Assembly: GCA_001839685.1 (NCBI GenBank)
Contig: MLAK01000593.1
Span: 131,299-195,298 of the forward strand
Direction of reading: 5' to 3'
DNA length: 64,000 nucleotides
Source: Tritrichomonas foetus
Lineage: Eukaryota; Parabasalia; Tritrichomonadida; Tritrichomonadidae
Shown here: positions 20,430 through 30,035 of the stretch, piece by piece
How the letters are laid out: every line of letters begins with the position of its first letter
Position numbering within the stretch: position 1 is the first letter of the stretch
Position numbers and translations under genes: made by a program
Notes under the pieces: model-generated
Databases searched by the model: none
What the model was told of the DNA's origin: nothing
What the model saw: the letters and a program-made list of their open reading frames with translations, nothing else

Positions 20430-22025
20430 TTATCTAACAAGTGACAAAACAACAGTTGCTCTTTCTGTATGCGGTGCACTATCGATAACTATATATGAAT
20501 CAATATTAAAGTGTGCAGTAGTTTCATTCTGTGGATTTAGAAACACTTCATCGCAATCTTTCACAAGCTGCTCAGCGTTTGTTGATACAAAAATTATCGC
20601 TTTCAAAAAAGAAAGCCTCTGAAGGCCAAAAAGTGCTTTTCTTCTAATTCCACAATGAGGAGGATGAACGATTGCTACAACTTTTTGATTCCTTGATGGT
20701 TTTATTTCCGCAATTTTATCTTCAAAGTATCCTTCTTTTATTTCAACATTTTTTATTGAGTTATTTTGTTTGATTGAATTGAAAGATTGAATTAAACTAT
20801 CATTTGATTCAAAAGCAACAACTTTTGAAACAATATTTGATATAGAAAATGAATATAAGCCATAGCCAGCATCAACATCAATCACAAGAGTTTGTCTATC
20901 AAATGAACCAAATATGGAAACTTGATGAATAATTTTCTCAAAAGATGAAATTGAATTAGGAAAAACAGAAACTGGGTAAATTGGATAAACACAACCACAA
21001 ATTGTATCAGCAATATTTTGAACACCACTCAAATGATGAAGATTATATTTATGTCCAAACGATTCTTTATCTGATGTTTCTGCATAATATAAAGAATGAA
21101 CATTTGTAAATTCTTTTTTAAGCTTTTCTTGCATTTCTTCTGATAAATTTCCAAAAGTACCAATAATTAGCATTATTTGACCTGATAAATTTTGTCTAAT
21201 TCTAGCAAATTTCCAGATTCCAACTTTCTTTATGCGATTGAAAGGAGGTGCTCCACTCACTACAATAAATTTTCGAATCTGGTCTGCAAGTTTGATAGCG
21301 CAAGGTGGAATATTTACACATTTGTTGATTTCTGCTATCGTATCATCTTTTGCAGAACCAAGATTAAAACCAACAACAATTCTTCTGTGTTTATTCCAGC
21401 CAATGGTTAATTCAACGTCATTAAAATAAAAAGTTGTTTTATCCATTGGAATAACATCAGTCAATTGAGAACCATGTGGTACAACTTTTTCTAAGATTTT
21501 TGAATATTTGAATACTTTTTGTCTGATTTGCTCAGGGTATTCAATAGCAAGCCAAGGAGTGACTCGGTCAACAATACTCTTCTTGCTTTTGTTCTTGTTC
21601 TGCAATTTATTGCATTGACTTTGAGTGGCCGTGAAATTTTTGGTTAATGGAACAACATATAAAATCGTATTTTCGAATCGAACTGTTGTCAAAATTTTGT
21701 ATGCGTTTCGACGATCATCGTTATTGTCAAAATATATCGTACCGTATGAAACACCTTGGTCTTTCCTTGCTCGAATAAATAAAATTTGGCTTTTCTTGAG
21801 AAATTTTTTGAACGATTCTGTCGACCAACTGGAATTCAATCCCTCAATGTAGAGGGCGCATGGGTCCCCCCTTTCTGGATCGGCAATTTCATCTTCGGAT
21901 TCGGAAAAATTGATTGACGAAACAATATGCGCAACATCATCGGAATTGAATGTTTTTTTATCGGGATTGAAAGATTCGTTGATTCCTGGGCTGCTTTGCG
22001 GGAAAACGGAAAAAAGGTTGCCCAT
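20430..22025 (-). CDS. TRMT2A/TrmA-like RNA m5U methyltransferase homologue, probably inactive
   Basis: 531 residues. An RRM-like domain (about 55-130; ALYIEGLNSSWSTESFKKFL, later GTIYFDN) precedes a region matching TRMT2A: VDRVTPWLAIEYPEQIRQKV corresponds to the VTPLW...Y..QL..K signature. The Rossmann fold follows (TLVIDVDAGYGLYSFSI, VVAFESNDSLI). Key residues are changed. DPPR is HPPH (about 443-446), and the catalytic VSCNP is VSTNAEQ with Thr 482 in the nucleophile position. In the TrmA/RumA family this Cys attacks uracil C6, so 5-methyluridine formation should be impossible. The start MGNLFS fits the N-myristoylation pattern, unusual for a tRNA enzyme. RNA binding without catalysis, or a tRNA chaperone role, is a reasonable guess. 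ATTGACCATTG lies 10 nt before the ATG. Confidence 0.7.
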   Translation of the reverse strand: MGNLFSVFPQSSPGINESFNPDKKTFNSDDVAHIVSSINFSESEDEIADPERGDPCALYIEGLNSSWSTESFKKFLKKSQILFIRARKDQGVSYGTIYFDNNDDRRNAYKILTTVRFENTILYVVPLTKNFTATQSQCNKLQNKNKSKKSIVDRVTPWLAIEYPEQIRQKVFKYSKILEKVVPHGSQLTDVIPMDKTTFYFNDVELTIGWNKHRRIVVGFNLGSAKDDTIAEINKCVNIPPCAIKLADQIRKFIVVSGAPPFNRIKKVGIWKFARIRQNLSGQIMLIIGTFGNLSEEMQEKLKKEFTNVHSLYYAETSDKESFGHKYNLHHLSGVQNIADTICGCVYPIYPVSVFPNSISSFEKIIHQVSIFGSFDRQTLVIDVDAGYGLYSFSISNIVSKVVAFESNDSLIQSFNSIKQNNSIKNVEIKEGYFEDKIAEIKPSRNQKVVAIVHPPHCGIRRKALFGLQRLSFLKAIIFVSTNAEQLVKDCDEVFLNPQNETTAHFNIDSYIVIDSAPHTERATVVLSLVR

Positions 22026-22417
22026 TAATCAATGGTCAATTATATCAACCTAAAATGAGCGCACTTTTTTCGAAAAATGTGGATGAAAAACCGAAAATTC
22101 TTTCTCATTTTTTCCTCAATAACTAGAAGATTAATAGATTATTAAATTCTCAATATATATTTAATTGCTTATTATAACTATAAATATATATTTTATAAAG
22201 TAATATACTTAATATTCACCAAGATCCAACTCAAGAATGTTGAAGCTATTAGTTTAACCGAAAAACAATTCAATTTTTGAGAGTATGTTTGTATGGAAAA
22301 AAATCTACGACGATACGTTTTGGCGACAAATTGTTTCAGAGAAATTCATCGAAATTGAGAGAAATTGAGAGAAATTGAATGAAATTCATTAAATTTTTTT
22401 TTGGAAAAGCGTTTTGT
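22026..22417. promoter_or_regulatory. Divergent promoter region with 10-bp tandem repeat
   Basis: Shared upstream region of the TRMT2A-like and RRM genes. It holds AATGGTCAAT (22031-22040) next to the minus-strand start. Five 10-bp units of the form GAAATT-NNNN occupy 22341-22390, directly before the RRM gene. Two units carry TTCAT, an Inr-like core. Confidence 0.5.
22341..22390 (+). repeat. Five 10-bp tandem units at the RRM gene start
   Basis: Units begin at 22341, 22351, 22361, 22371 and 22381, each starting GAAATT (GAAATTCATC, GAAATTGAGA twice, GAAATTGAAT, GAAATTCATT). The period equals about one helical turn. The outer units contain TTCAT. Confidence 0.8.
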
Positions 22418-23959
22418 ATGTCTGATAAAAACCATGACCATCATTACCGCCGTCACAAGGATCGCCGTGACCGAGAGCGTGCTAGCCGCGATTATGATCG
22501 ACCGAAGACTGAATCATATCCCAACGATCGGCCATTTTCGCGACGAAATTATGATCACCGCCAGCACGACAACTCGAATAATCCAATCCATACCGTCTTC
22601 TTGTTTAATATCGATTTCCAAACAACTGTTGATCAGTTGAAAGAGTTTGCATCTGAGTTTGGTGAAATCCAACTTTTTTATCAGCCTCCAAAGAAGAAGG
22701 GAATGGTATTTATTACCTTCTACGATATAAGGAACGCAATTCGTATGGTAGATGAAGGCTTTGGCCGCGTCATTAATGGAAACGCGATAAAAACTGCATA
22801 TGCGTATCAGCCTCCGAAGTATTCCAAACGTGATCCGAGAGATATTTGCTCATCAACCTTCTTTGATTCGACTTCGAGTGATTCAAATCTTACTGTTGAT
22901 GATATCAAGCTGGCTGCAGCTGAATTCGGTGAAGTCAAAATGGTCGAGTTTAAAGAGGACTCAAAAAAGTTTGATGTTGTCTATTATGATTTGCGGGCTG
23001 CAAAGGCAGCATGTGAGAAAAAAGAAATTTCAATTAAAAACGAATTAGTTAAAATTGAATACAATTTGGATGAAGGCATTGGAGAAGCCCCTGTTTTGAA
23101 TGAAACATCTCTGGCCAAAAAAGAAAAAAGATCTGATCGAGAGTCAAGAAGTGGCTCGAGAAGCGACTCTAGGAGTCGTGACCGTTCAGATAGAAATGAT
23201 CGAAATGATCGCTCAGAGAAGCGAAGAAGTGATTCGAAAAGAAACAGGTCACCTGAACCGCAAAACAGCTCTTCTCAATATCCTTACCCTTATCCGTATC
23301 CTTATCCTTATCAATATCCATATGGAATGCAGTATCCTGGATTTACTGACTTTTCGACACTTGCAGCAGCCGCAGCTGCAATCAACCCTGCAATGACTCC
23401 AGGTATAACTCCTGGAATGCCCCCTCCTCCTCCAGCGGCCCCAGCACAACTTCCAGCAATTATTCCACAACCAACCGCTCTGATGCCACCTGCAATGCCC
23501 CCAATGAGTCCTGCTGCAACGAATCCTGCACTCGCTCATGCAGCACCGCCACCGAATTATTCAACTCCTCCTGTCAATCCAGCTGTGAATGCATCACCAA
23601 CACCAACGCCAACATATTCATATAATTACATGAATTCTTACCCGCCAACTGCCACTGCTACACCACAAACTGGAAGTTATCCTCCTCAAATGAATCAATA
23701 CAATCCACCGCCTGCACAAAATCCTGCTCCAAGTGTTCCTAATTCTGTTCCAACACAAAATAATCCAGCTCCTGTTCAAAATACTGTTCAAAATACTCAA
23801 AGTGCTCCACCTGCACAGTTTCAAGGATTAAACTTTGCACAACACCCATTTTTCGCACAAGAGTCGAAAGTAGATTCAACAATGCCAGGTAAATCATCAA
23901 CTAGTAGCAGTAATACTGAAAACTCCGCATTGAAACAAATGGTGGAGCTTTTCAGTTAA
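22418..23959 (+). CDS. Mei2-like tandem-RRM protein with RS/RD and proline-rich tail
   Basis: About 513 residues from ATG 22418; a longer start at 22379 adds 13 residues (MKFIKFFFGKAFC) that look like leader. The N-terminus is basic and RD/H-rich. RRM1 (about residues 57-137) reads HTVFLFNIDFQTTVDQLKEF, and KKKGMVFITFYDIRNAIRM matches the 'YDIR' signature of Mei2-type RRMs. A second degenerate RRM follows (DIKLAAAEFGEVKMVEF, VVYYDLRAAKAA). Next come an RS/RD-rich stretch (about 225-275), a YP repeat encoded at 23279-23332, and about 200 residues rich in Pro, Ala, Asn and Gln. Probably a nuclear mRNA-binding protein of the Mei2/RBM class. No RRM3 of true Mei2 is seen. TCATT at 22386-22390 could act as the Inr for ATG 22418. 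Confidence 0.75.
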   Translation: MSDKNHDHHYRRHKDRRDRERASRDYDRPKTESYPNDRPFSRRNYDHRQHDNSNNPIHTVFLFNIDFQTTVDQLKEFASEFGEIQLFYQPPKKKGMVFITFYDIRNAIRMVDEGFGRVINGNAIKTAYAYQPPKYSKRDPRDICSSTFFDSTSSDSNLTVDDIKLAAAEFGEVKMVEFKEDSKKFDVVYYDLRAAKAACEKKEISIKNELVKIEYNLDEGIGEAPVLNETSLAKKEKRSDRESRSGSRSDSRSRDRSDRNDRNDRSEKRRSDSKRNRSPEPQNSSSQYPYPYPYPYPYQYPYGMQYPGFTDFSTLAAAAAAINPAMTPGITPGMPPPPPAAPAQLPAIIPQPTALMPPAMPPMSPAATNPALAHAAPPPNYSTPPVNPAVNASPTPTPTYSYNYMNSYPPTATATPQTGSYPPQMNQYNPPPAQNPAPSVPNSVPTQNNPAPVQNTVQNTQSAPPAQFQGLNFAQHPFFAQESKVDSTMPGKSSTSSSNTENSALKQMVELFS

Positions 23960-24707
23960 TGTTTTAACTTTAGCTTTGTTGATTTCCTTTAGAATAATTG
24001 TTATTATGGATATTTGTGTAGTGTAGTATAATTATATTATTTATGTTATACATTGTAGGTTTCCCATTGATGATGTATAATTATATTGTGATGTATTTCC
24101 TTTTGATTTTTAATCTGTTGGGGTAGTCGTATTTTCGATACTACCAAAATTGTCTGATTTTAATAATAATATCTTTATTCATACCTTCTTTATTTTGTAG
24201 TTTTGTCTTGTATATTTTCTTCAATGTTCATACATCTCGATCTTCCGTTAATTTATATCTCTCTCTTTTATTTTATTTTATTTTTTTCGAAAATTTTGAA
24301 TTCATATTATGAGTTTAATTATTACAAATTCTGAGCAAACATAAATCGAATTAATAGTTCGGAAGTAATTAATTCTTTGAACTGTATAGTTGCGCAAAAA
24401 AATCTAGTTTTTCATCAAAGGAAAAAAAATCATATAAAAAGTAAATATCATGAATTTGGATTATAAAGTTGCACAAAAAGATTAATAATTTAACAGAAAT
24501 AAATATAATTTGTTGCAATTTATGAGTTTCTTTCCCAAGAGCTACTACAAGTTATGGAAATAAATAAGCAAAAAAACAAATAAAAAAAAGCATATATCTG
24601 TGGTTAATCGAAATTTCTTTATATAAAATTAAAATAATAAATAAAATAAAATTTCATTTTCACTCAGTCCTAAAAAGAAAAGGGGAAACATTACCAAACG
24701 ATGATAC
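23960..24707. other. Intergenic between convergent genes, no gene seen
   Basis: About 750 bases, strongly AT-rich, with CT- and T-rich runs at about 24258-24290. No open frame with coding character. Confidence 0.55.
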
Positions 24708-25943
24708 TTATGTCAAAATGCCTCTACTGCGTTTGACAGTAGCCAAATTCATGCATTTTGCATCTCTCATTCTTTTGTTTGTAAAATAAGTTCGAATTTG
24801 ACGTGGCTGTAGCCCAGTAAGCTCAGCAAGTTTTGACACTTCATTCGATCCAGCATACGGATTATTTGAATGAGTCTGAAGATATCTGTTTAAAATTGTT
24901 CGTTGTTTTTCTGTGAAATTTTGTCTTTGCTTTGTTGATTTATTTTTCATTTGGTAAGGCTTTGTTGATGCAACGATTTGTGATGCAATTTCATGTGGCA
25001 AAGGTTGAAATTGGAAATTTTTATCAGGATTTTCTTCAGGATTTTGAGGATGAATCATAATCTCAGGTATTTTTAAGTGATTATCTGAATCAAAGTTTTC
25101 CAAATTGGTTAAATTTTCAGTGTTTTCATTATTTTCTGATGTTTCATTATTTTTCTGAGGTTCTTGTGTTTGTGTCTTTTCAGTTGGCTCTATGTCATTT
25201 GTTTTAATTGAATTTTTGGAATTTTCTTTTTTGATGTTAACGGTTTGATCAGCTTCAATCGAGGAATGTGATGAAATTTCTACATTTTCTTGGCCAGTTA
25301 AATTACAATTTGTGTTTTGATTATTTTGCATGTGAAAATTCCGGTTTTGAAAAAAATTGAATTGTAGCTGAATATTGGGGAAATTTGGATGACGTAAAAA
25401 GTTGCGATTATCAGGAACGAAAACATTATTTATCTTTGGCTGTGGAAACTTTGTCGGATTGTCATTGTTGACAGGAAGAAAACAAGGATGATAATTGGCG
25501 ATCGCATATTTATCCGGAATAATGTTACTCAGGTTCACAAATGTTGTGTCATCTTTAATATTGCTAAAAACTGACTTGAAGTATCGATTTCGCTTTATCG
25601 GGGCTCTTTGATTATCTTTCGAATCTGATTTGAAATCTGTAATACTCACATTTTTATTCGCTTTCAGGCCATCGAGAACAGAAGCAAATGTACCGTGACG
25701 CGACTCATTGATCTGTTTGAGGCGAAATTTGAGCTTAAGTGGGCAATCTTTGTAAATATAATCTTCTAGGTTTGTAGCGCTTTGGTTGAATTGTTGATGG
25801 CCATCTGATGGGTCAGGAATGTTCAAGTTACGCGAGAGAAAACATGAATCGAGAGAATCGTCTCCATCAGCCATGGTGAATGATGGATTTATTGAGGAAT
25901 CCATCATTTCAAAAATAACATCAAATTGAAAAAAGAAACTCAT
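24708..25943 (-). CDS. TALE-like homeodomain protein
   Basis: Up to 411 residues; starts at residue 12, 13 or 24 are also possible because the first residues (SFFFQFDVIF) look like leader. Most of the protein is disordered and rich in Asn, Ser, Pro and Glu. Residues about 338-396 fit a homeodomain: helix 1 NFTEKQRTILNRYLQTHSNN, the NPYAGSNEVSKLAELTGL segment typical of the three-residue-extended TALE class (NPYP in animals and plants), and recognition helix RQIRTYFTNKRMRD, where TALE proteins have QIxNWFxNxRxR. The canonical Trp and first Asn of WF.N are Tyr-Phe-Thr-Asn here; the DNA-contacting Asn and Arg are kept. Presumably a nuclear transcription factor. Target and partners are unknown. 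Confidence 0.75.
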   Translation of the reverse strand: MSFFFQFDVIFEMMDSSINPSFTMADGDDSLDSCFLSRNLNIPDPSDGHQQFNQSATNLEDYIYKDCPLKLKFRLKQINESRHGTFASVLDGLKANKNVSITDFKSDSKDNQRAPIKRNRYFKSVFSNIKDDTTFVNLSNIIPDKYAIANYHPCFLPVNNDNPTKFPQPKINNVFVPDNRNFLRHPNFPNIQLQFNFFQNRNFHMQNNQNTNCNLTGQENVEISSHSSIEADQTVNIKKENSKNSIKTNDIEPTEKTQTQEPQKNNETSENNENTENLTNLENFDSDNHLKIPEIMIHPQNPEENPDKNFQFQPLPHEIASQIVASTKPYQMKNKSTKQRQNFTEKQRTILNRYLQTHSNNPYAGSNEVSKLAELTGLQPRQIRTYFTNKRMRDAKCMNLATVKRSRGILT

Positions 25944-26372
25944 TAAATATACATTGAATTTTCCTCAAAAAATGCTATTCAAAAACTTATGAATAGATGT
26001 ATACAAACTAACTAGCTCTAGATGTAGAAGACTATTGAGAGATCTAAATGAATAATTGTTGATATTATTGTCATCTAAATATTATTTAATTGTAATCCTA
26101 TTAATAATATATAAATATTATAATTTAAAAATCAAGATACAGAGAAAACCAAATCCAAAAAAAAATTGTGAGAAAAAAATAAACCCAACAGAAATTTCTG
26201 AGAATTATTGAGATAAAAAGGGATTTTATAGCATTAATATCTTGATTATTTCTTATCATAAATCGTGCTTTTTATTATCATATGACCCTCCATCGAAAAT
26301 TATAATGTTTTCCAAAATACAAAAATGAAGTATAAAAAAAATATTAATAATTTTGATATAAATAAAAAAAAT

Positions 26373-26588
26373 TTAGGCATCAATGAGAAGATTACGAATG
26401 TTTTGCCATCTAATTGGCGAGTCATCAGAAAATTCACTTGGCATCGAGTCTGGAAAAAAACATATTGGATTCCATTTTTCTTGATTTGGTCTTTCAATCG
26501 TTGTATCTGTATCCCTGCTTGAGAATGTGCTGTTGAGGACTGCCAGTCTATTTTCTTCATATACTAAAATTTTATGACAGAAAAGATT
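26373..26588 (-). pseudogene. Possible decayed gene, 3' fragment
   Basis: Minus-strand open frame of about 71 codons without an ATG, between TGA at 26589-26591 and TAA at 26373-26375. Its composition is protein-like (EENRLAVLNSTFSSRDTDTT, later DDSPIRWQNIRNLLIDA). It is not similar to anything I recognise. Two further short protein-like minus frames lie upstream in other phases, so a frameshifted gene is possible. Low confidence. Confidence 0.3.
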
Positions 26589-27416
26589 TCAATACATTCA
26601 TATTTGTCAAATGGAAATTGAATTAATTCAACATCACTGAGTTAAAACTATCAAAATTTTCGCGATTTTTAATTAAAAATCGATAGAAGAAGTATAAATA
26701 GAATTATGGGAAGCAGTGTTATAATCTTTATGATTCTTGGAAAAAAAGCTTCTCACAATTTTTTTTTAGGCTTTCTCCAAAATCGCTCTTTTTTCGGTTT
26801 AATTGTTGCAAAATTTCAAAACTATGAATAAATATGGCTCATAACTATAAAATATAGATTTAACAATTGACTGAAAGCTGTTCACCCGAAAACTGAAACA
26901 ATAGCTTCTTCAGAATCATTTTCGAAATATTTGTGAATTCGACCATTTGCGAAGTTTGCGATAAGGGAAATTTTCGTCATTCTTTTAGCTATTTGGGTTT
27001 TGATTTTTGACTGATGGTATTAAGTAATACTGATGATAAGGATCATTTNAGTGATTTCGTACGTTAAGACTATTTGGTTTGTATACATCTTTATGAATTG
27101 TAAAACAGACATTTATTTCTCAGAAAAAAGAAAGGAAAATTGAGTTGATACTGTTATTAATTGAGAAAAAGTATTGTTGACATTTACAAAATTGAAACCA
27201 AATTATTTGTAACTGAAAGACACAGTTCCATTCATTATCAACTAGATATTAATTCTAATGAATCTAAGCATTCTATAATAAATAGACACTAAGTTTTTTA
27301 CCTGTTTATTTCGGATACTCATCGAGACAAATTTCCTAATTCATTCTAATATTTTTTTGTTTTTTTGATTCTCATTAGTTCCATTATGATAAGGAAATAG
27401 GTTAAGTTGTAGTCTT
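26589..27416. other. Gene-poor region, possibly decayed minus-strand gene
   Basis: No intact gene. Minus-strand frames at 26882-26980 (begins MTKISLIANFANGRIHKYF) and about 26728-26838 (FEILQQLNRKKSDFGESLKK) look weakly coding but are in different phases and end early. An undetermined base (N) is at 27049. Confidence 0.4.
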
Positions 27417-27428
27417 CTGTGTGTTAGC
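27417..27428 (-). other. Orphan trichomonad-type 3' splice motif
   Basis: The minus strand reads GCTAACACACAG, identical apart from the first base to the T. vaginalis fused branch-point/acceptor consensus ACTAACACACAG. No gene here clearly needs an intron. A GTAAAT candidate donor starts immediately after the BiP stop codon, 143 nt upstream. Confidence 0.4.
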
Positions 27429-27559
27429 AAATATCACCATTAGAGTGATCATAATTATTTTTCTATATTTTCAAAAATCCGCATAATGTGAAGATAATGA
27501 TAGAATTCAAGTTTAGAATAAGAAATTAAAGGTGAAGTTATTATAAAAATAATATTTAC

Positions 27560-29515
27560 TTAAAGATCATCATGTTCCATTGTGTTTTCGTCGTCTGTTG
27601 TTGAGTCAGCTTCTGGTGCGCCTTCTGGTCCTCCTTGTGCGCCGCTGCCAATGAGTGGTGTGAGGGCATCTTGGAGTTCCTTGAATTTGTCATCATAAAC
27701 TTCCTTTTCTTCTCTGGCGTGTTCGTCGAGCCATTTGAGGCCTTCTGTAACAATTTCTGTGATTTTCTCCTTGTCTTCGGCTGAGAAGCGTTCGCTTGTC
27801 TTTTCGTCGTCGAGTTGTCCCTTGACACCGAAAAGATAGTTTTCGACACGGTTCTTTGCGACGACAGCTTGGCGGACGCGCTCATCTTCATCTTTCATTT
27901 CTTCGGCCTTCCTGATAGCTTCTTCACGTTGAGCTTCAGAAAGACGTTGTTCTTGAGCGTTGATTGTGATTGATTCCTTAGCCTTTGTAGCCTTATCTTC
28001 GGCTGAAACGAAGAGCATACCATTAGAGTCGATTTCGAATGTAACTTCGATTTGTGGAACACCACGTGGGGCTGGTTTGATTCCCATAAGGTCGAATGAA
28101 CCGAGTAAGTGGTTATCCTTTGTCATTGGACGCTCACCTTCGAAAACTTGGATTTTAACTTGTTCTTGGTTATCTTGGTAAGTTGTGAAGATCTTGCTCT
28201 TTGATGTTGGAACGCGGGAGTTTCTTGGGATGAGGGCTGTCATGACACCACCGACTGTTTCGATACCGAGTGTGAGTGGGTTAACGTTGAGGAGGATGAC
28301 TTGGCCTGGATCTTCATCATCGGAAAGAACGGCGGCTTGGACGGCGGCTCCGTGAGCGACGGCTTCATCTGGGTTGATGTTCTTAGATGGTTCCTTTCCA
28401 TCGAAGAAGTCACGAACCATTTGCTGAACCTTTGGAATACGTGTTGAACCACCGACAAGAACGATATCATCGATTTCTGTCTTTGAAAGGCCTGAATCCT
28501 TGATAACGTTTTGAACTGGGATCATTGTCTTACGGAAGAGGTCAGAGTTGAGCTCTTCGAATCTGGCACGTGTGAGTGTTTCGACGAAATCATCACCATC
28601 GTTGAAGTTTTCAATTTCGATTGTGACTTGGTGAAGTGATGAAAGGGCGTGCTTGGCTTTTTCGGCTTCGCGCTTAAGCTTGGAAATGGCCTTACGGTTC
28701 TTGATTGGATCCTTTCCTGTCTTGCGTTGGTAAGCCTTACGGAGATATTCGATTGTACGATCGTCGAAATCTTCACCACCGAGGTGAGTATCACCGTTTG
28801 TGGCAAGAACTTCAAAGAGGCCATCTTCGACTGAAAGAACTGAAACATCAAATGTACCACCACCAAGGTCGAAAACTAAGATCTTCTTCGATCCCTTTTG
28901 GTTGAGTCCGTAGGCGAGGGAGGCGGCTGTTGGCTCGTTGAGGATACGAACGACGTTGAGGCCTGAGATTGTACCGGCATCGATTGTAGCCTTACGTTGG
29001 GCATCGTTGAAATATGCTGGAACTGTGATAACGGCGTTCTTGACTGGGCGGCCGAGGTAGTCTTCGGCGATCTGCTTCATCTTGGAAAGAACCATGGCTG
29101 AGATTTCTTCTGGAGAGAAAAGCTTCGATTCGCCTTTGAATTCAACTTGAACGTATGGACGGTTATCTTGGTTAACAACCTTATATGGAAGGCGTTTAAG
29201 TTCGTCCTGTAAATCTTTGTCGGAATAACGAAGACCCATTAAACGTTTGATGCCGAAAATTGTATTTGTTGGGTTGATTGTCATTTGATGCTTGGCTGCG
29301 TCACCAACGAGGCGCTCGCTTTCACCGAATGAAACAACTGATGGAGTAATACGTGAACCGGCTTCGTTAGCGATGATATCTACTTTTCCGTTTTGATAAA
29401 TGGCGACACAGGAATATGTGGTACCAAGATCGATACCGATAACTGTTCCCATCTTTTCTTGTTTGGGTTCCTCATCGTCACAGAGACAGAGGATGCTCAA
29501 GAAAAACAAAAACAT
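27560..29515 (-). CDS. BiP: ER Hsp70 chaperone, BiP/GRP78
   Basis: 651 residues. A short signal peptide ([12 protein letters not shown]) is followed by an acidic linker and a full Hsp70: [26 protein letters not shown] motif ([19 protein letters not shown]), [13 protein letters not shown] and [13 protein letters not shown]. The substrate domain (about 420-530) and helical lid are complete. The tail ends EHDDL, a likely HDEL-type ER retention signal, so this is the lumenal BiP, not cytosolic or mitochondrial/hydrogenosomal Hsp70. It folds secreted proteins with J-proteins and exchange factors. Codons are richer in G and C than in neighbours, as expected for high expression. A TCACT initiator is 11 nt before the ATG. 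Confidence 0.95.
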   Translation of the reverse strand: MFLFFLSILCLCDDEEPKQEKMGTVIGIDLGTTYSCVAIYQNGKVDIIANEAGSRITPSVVSFGESERLVGDAAKHQMTINPTNTIFGIKRLMGLRYSDKDLQDELKRLPYKVVNQDNRPYVQVEFKGESKLFSPEEISAMVLSKMKQIAEDYLGRPVKNAVITVPAYFNDAQRKATIDAGTISGLNVVRILNEPTAASLAYGLNQKGSKKILVFDLGGGTFDVSVLSVEDGLFEVLATNGDTHLGGEDFDDRTIEYLRKAYQRKTGKDPIKNRKAISKLKREAEKAKHALSSLHQVTIEIENFNDGDDFVETLTRARFEELNSDLFRKTMIPVQNVIKDSGLSKTEIDDIVLVGGSTRIPKVQQMVRDFFDGKEPSKNINPDEAVAHGAAVQAAVLSDDEDPGQVILLNVNPLTLGIETVGGVMTALIPRNSRVPTSKSKIFTTYQDNQEQVKIQVFEGERPMTKDNHLLGSFDLMGIKPAPRGVPQIEVTFEIDSNGMLFVSAEDKATKAKESITINAQEQRLSEAQREEAIRKAEEMKDEDERVRQAVVAKNRVENYLFGVKGQLDDEKTSERFSAEDKEKITEIVTEGLKWLDEHAREEKEVYDDKFKELQDALTPLIGSGAQGGPEGAPEADSTTDDENTMEHDDL

Positions 29516-29523
29516 TTTTTAAG

Positions 29524-29528
29524 AGTGA
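29524..29528 (-). promoter_or_regulatory. Initiator (Inr) of BiP
   Basis: TCACT on the minus strand fits the trichomonad Inr. The A at 29526 would give an 11-nt leader, typical of trichomonad mRNAs. Confidence 0.6.
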
Positions 29529-30035
29529 TATGAACAATTTTGTCAGTTTGAATAGCGTGTAATTAACATCACTTCTGAAAATATATGGCCGGCCAAACCG
29601 TTTCCGAAAACGGGCAAATATCATATCAAAAAATAAAAGATTTCAATATATGAAGAACTTTTTGAAATAATACAGATATTTTTGAATAAATTGAGAGAGA
29701 TTTGATCTGAAAAAGTAAATCGATAAATATTCGTGACGATTCTCCCACGTGAAATTATATGTGAGCTAAAATAAAAATCAGAAAAATAAAGTATTCATTG
29801 TATTTAATTTTTATTATTAATTTTATTTATGAACACGAATTCCGAAGGAAATGACACATTTTTTTTTCGGATGGGTCATGTTTTGAGTCATCGTTGAGAG
29901 AAATTCTCTCAAAAAATGGAAAAGAATTAGTGTGGTTTATCTGGACAAAAAAATTTCGTTTTCGAATGAGTTAATATGAGAGAACCTTTATTTATAAACA
30001 AGTATTAATCAAACAAAAAAATATTATTCAACATT
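29529..30035. other. Upstream region of BiP, downstream of IFT144
   Basis: About 500 bases without coding character. A GC-richer block (TATATGGCCGGCCAAACCGT, about 29581-29600) stands out from the AT-rich surroundings and shares TATGGCC with other promoter regions in the window. Confidence 0.45.
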
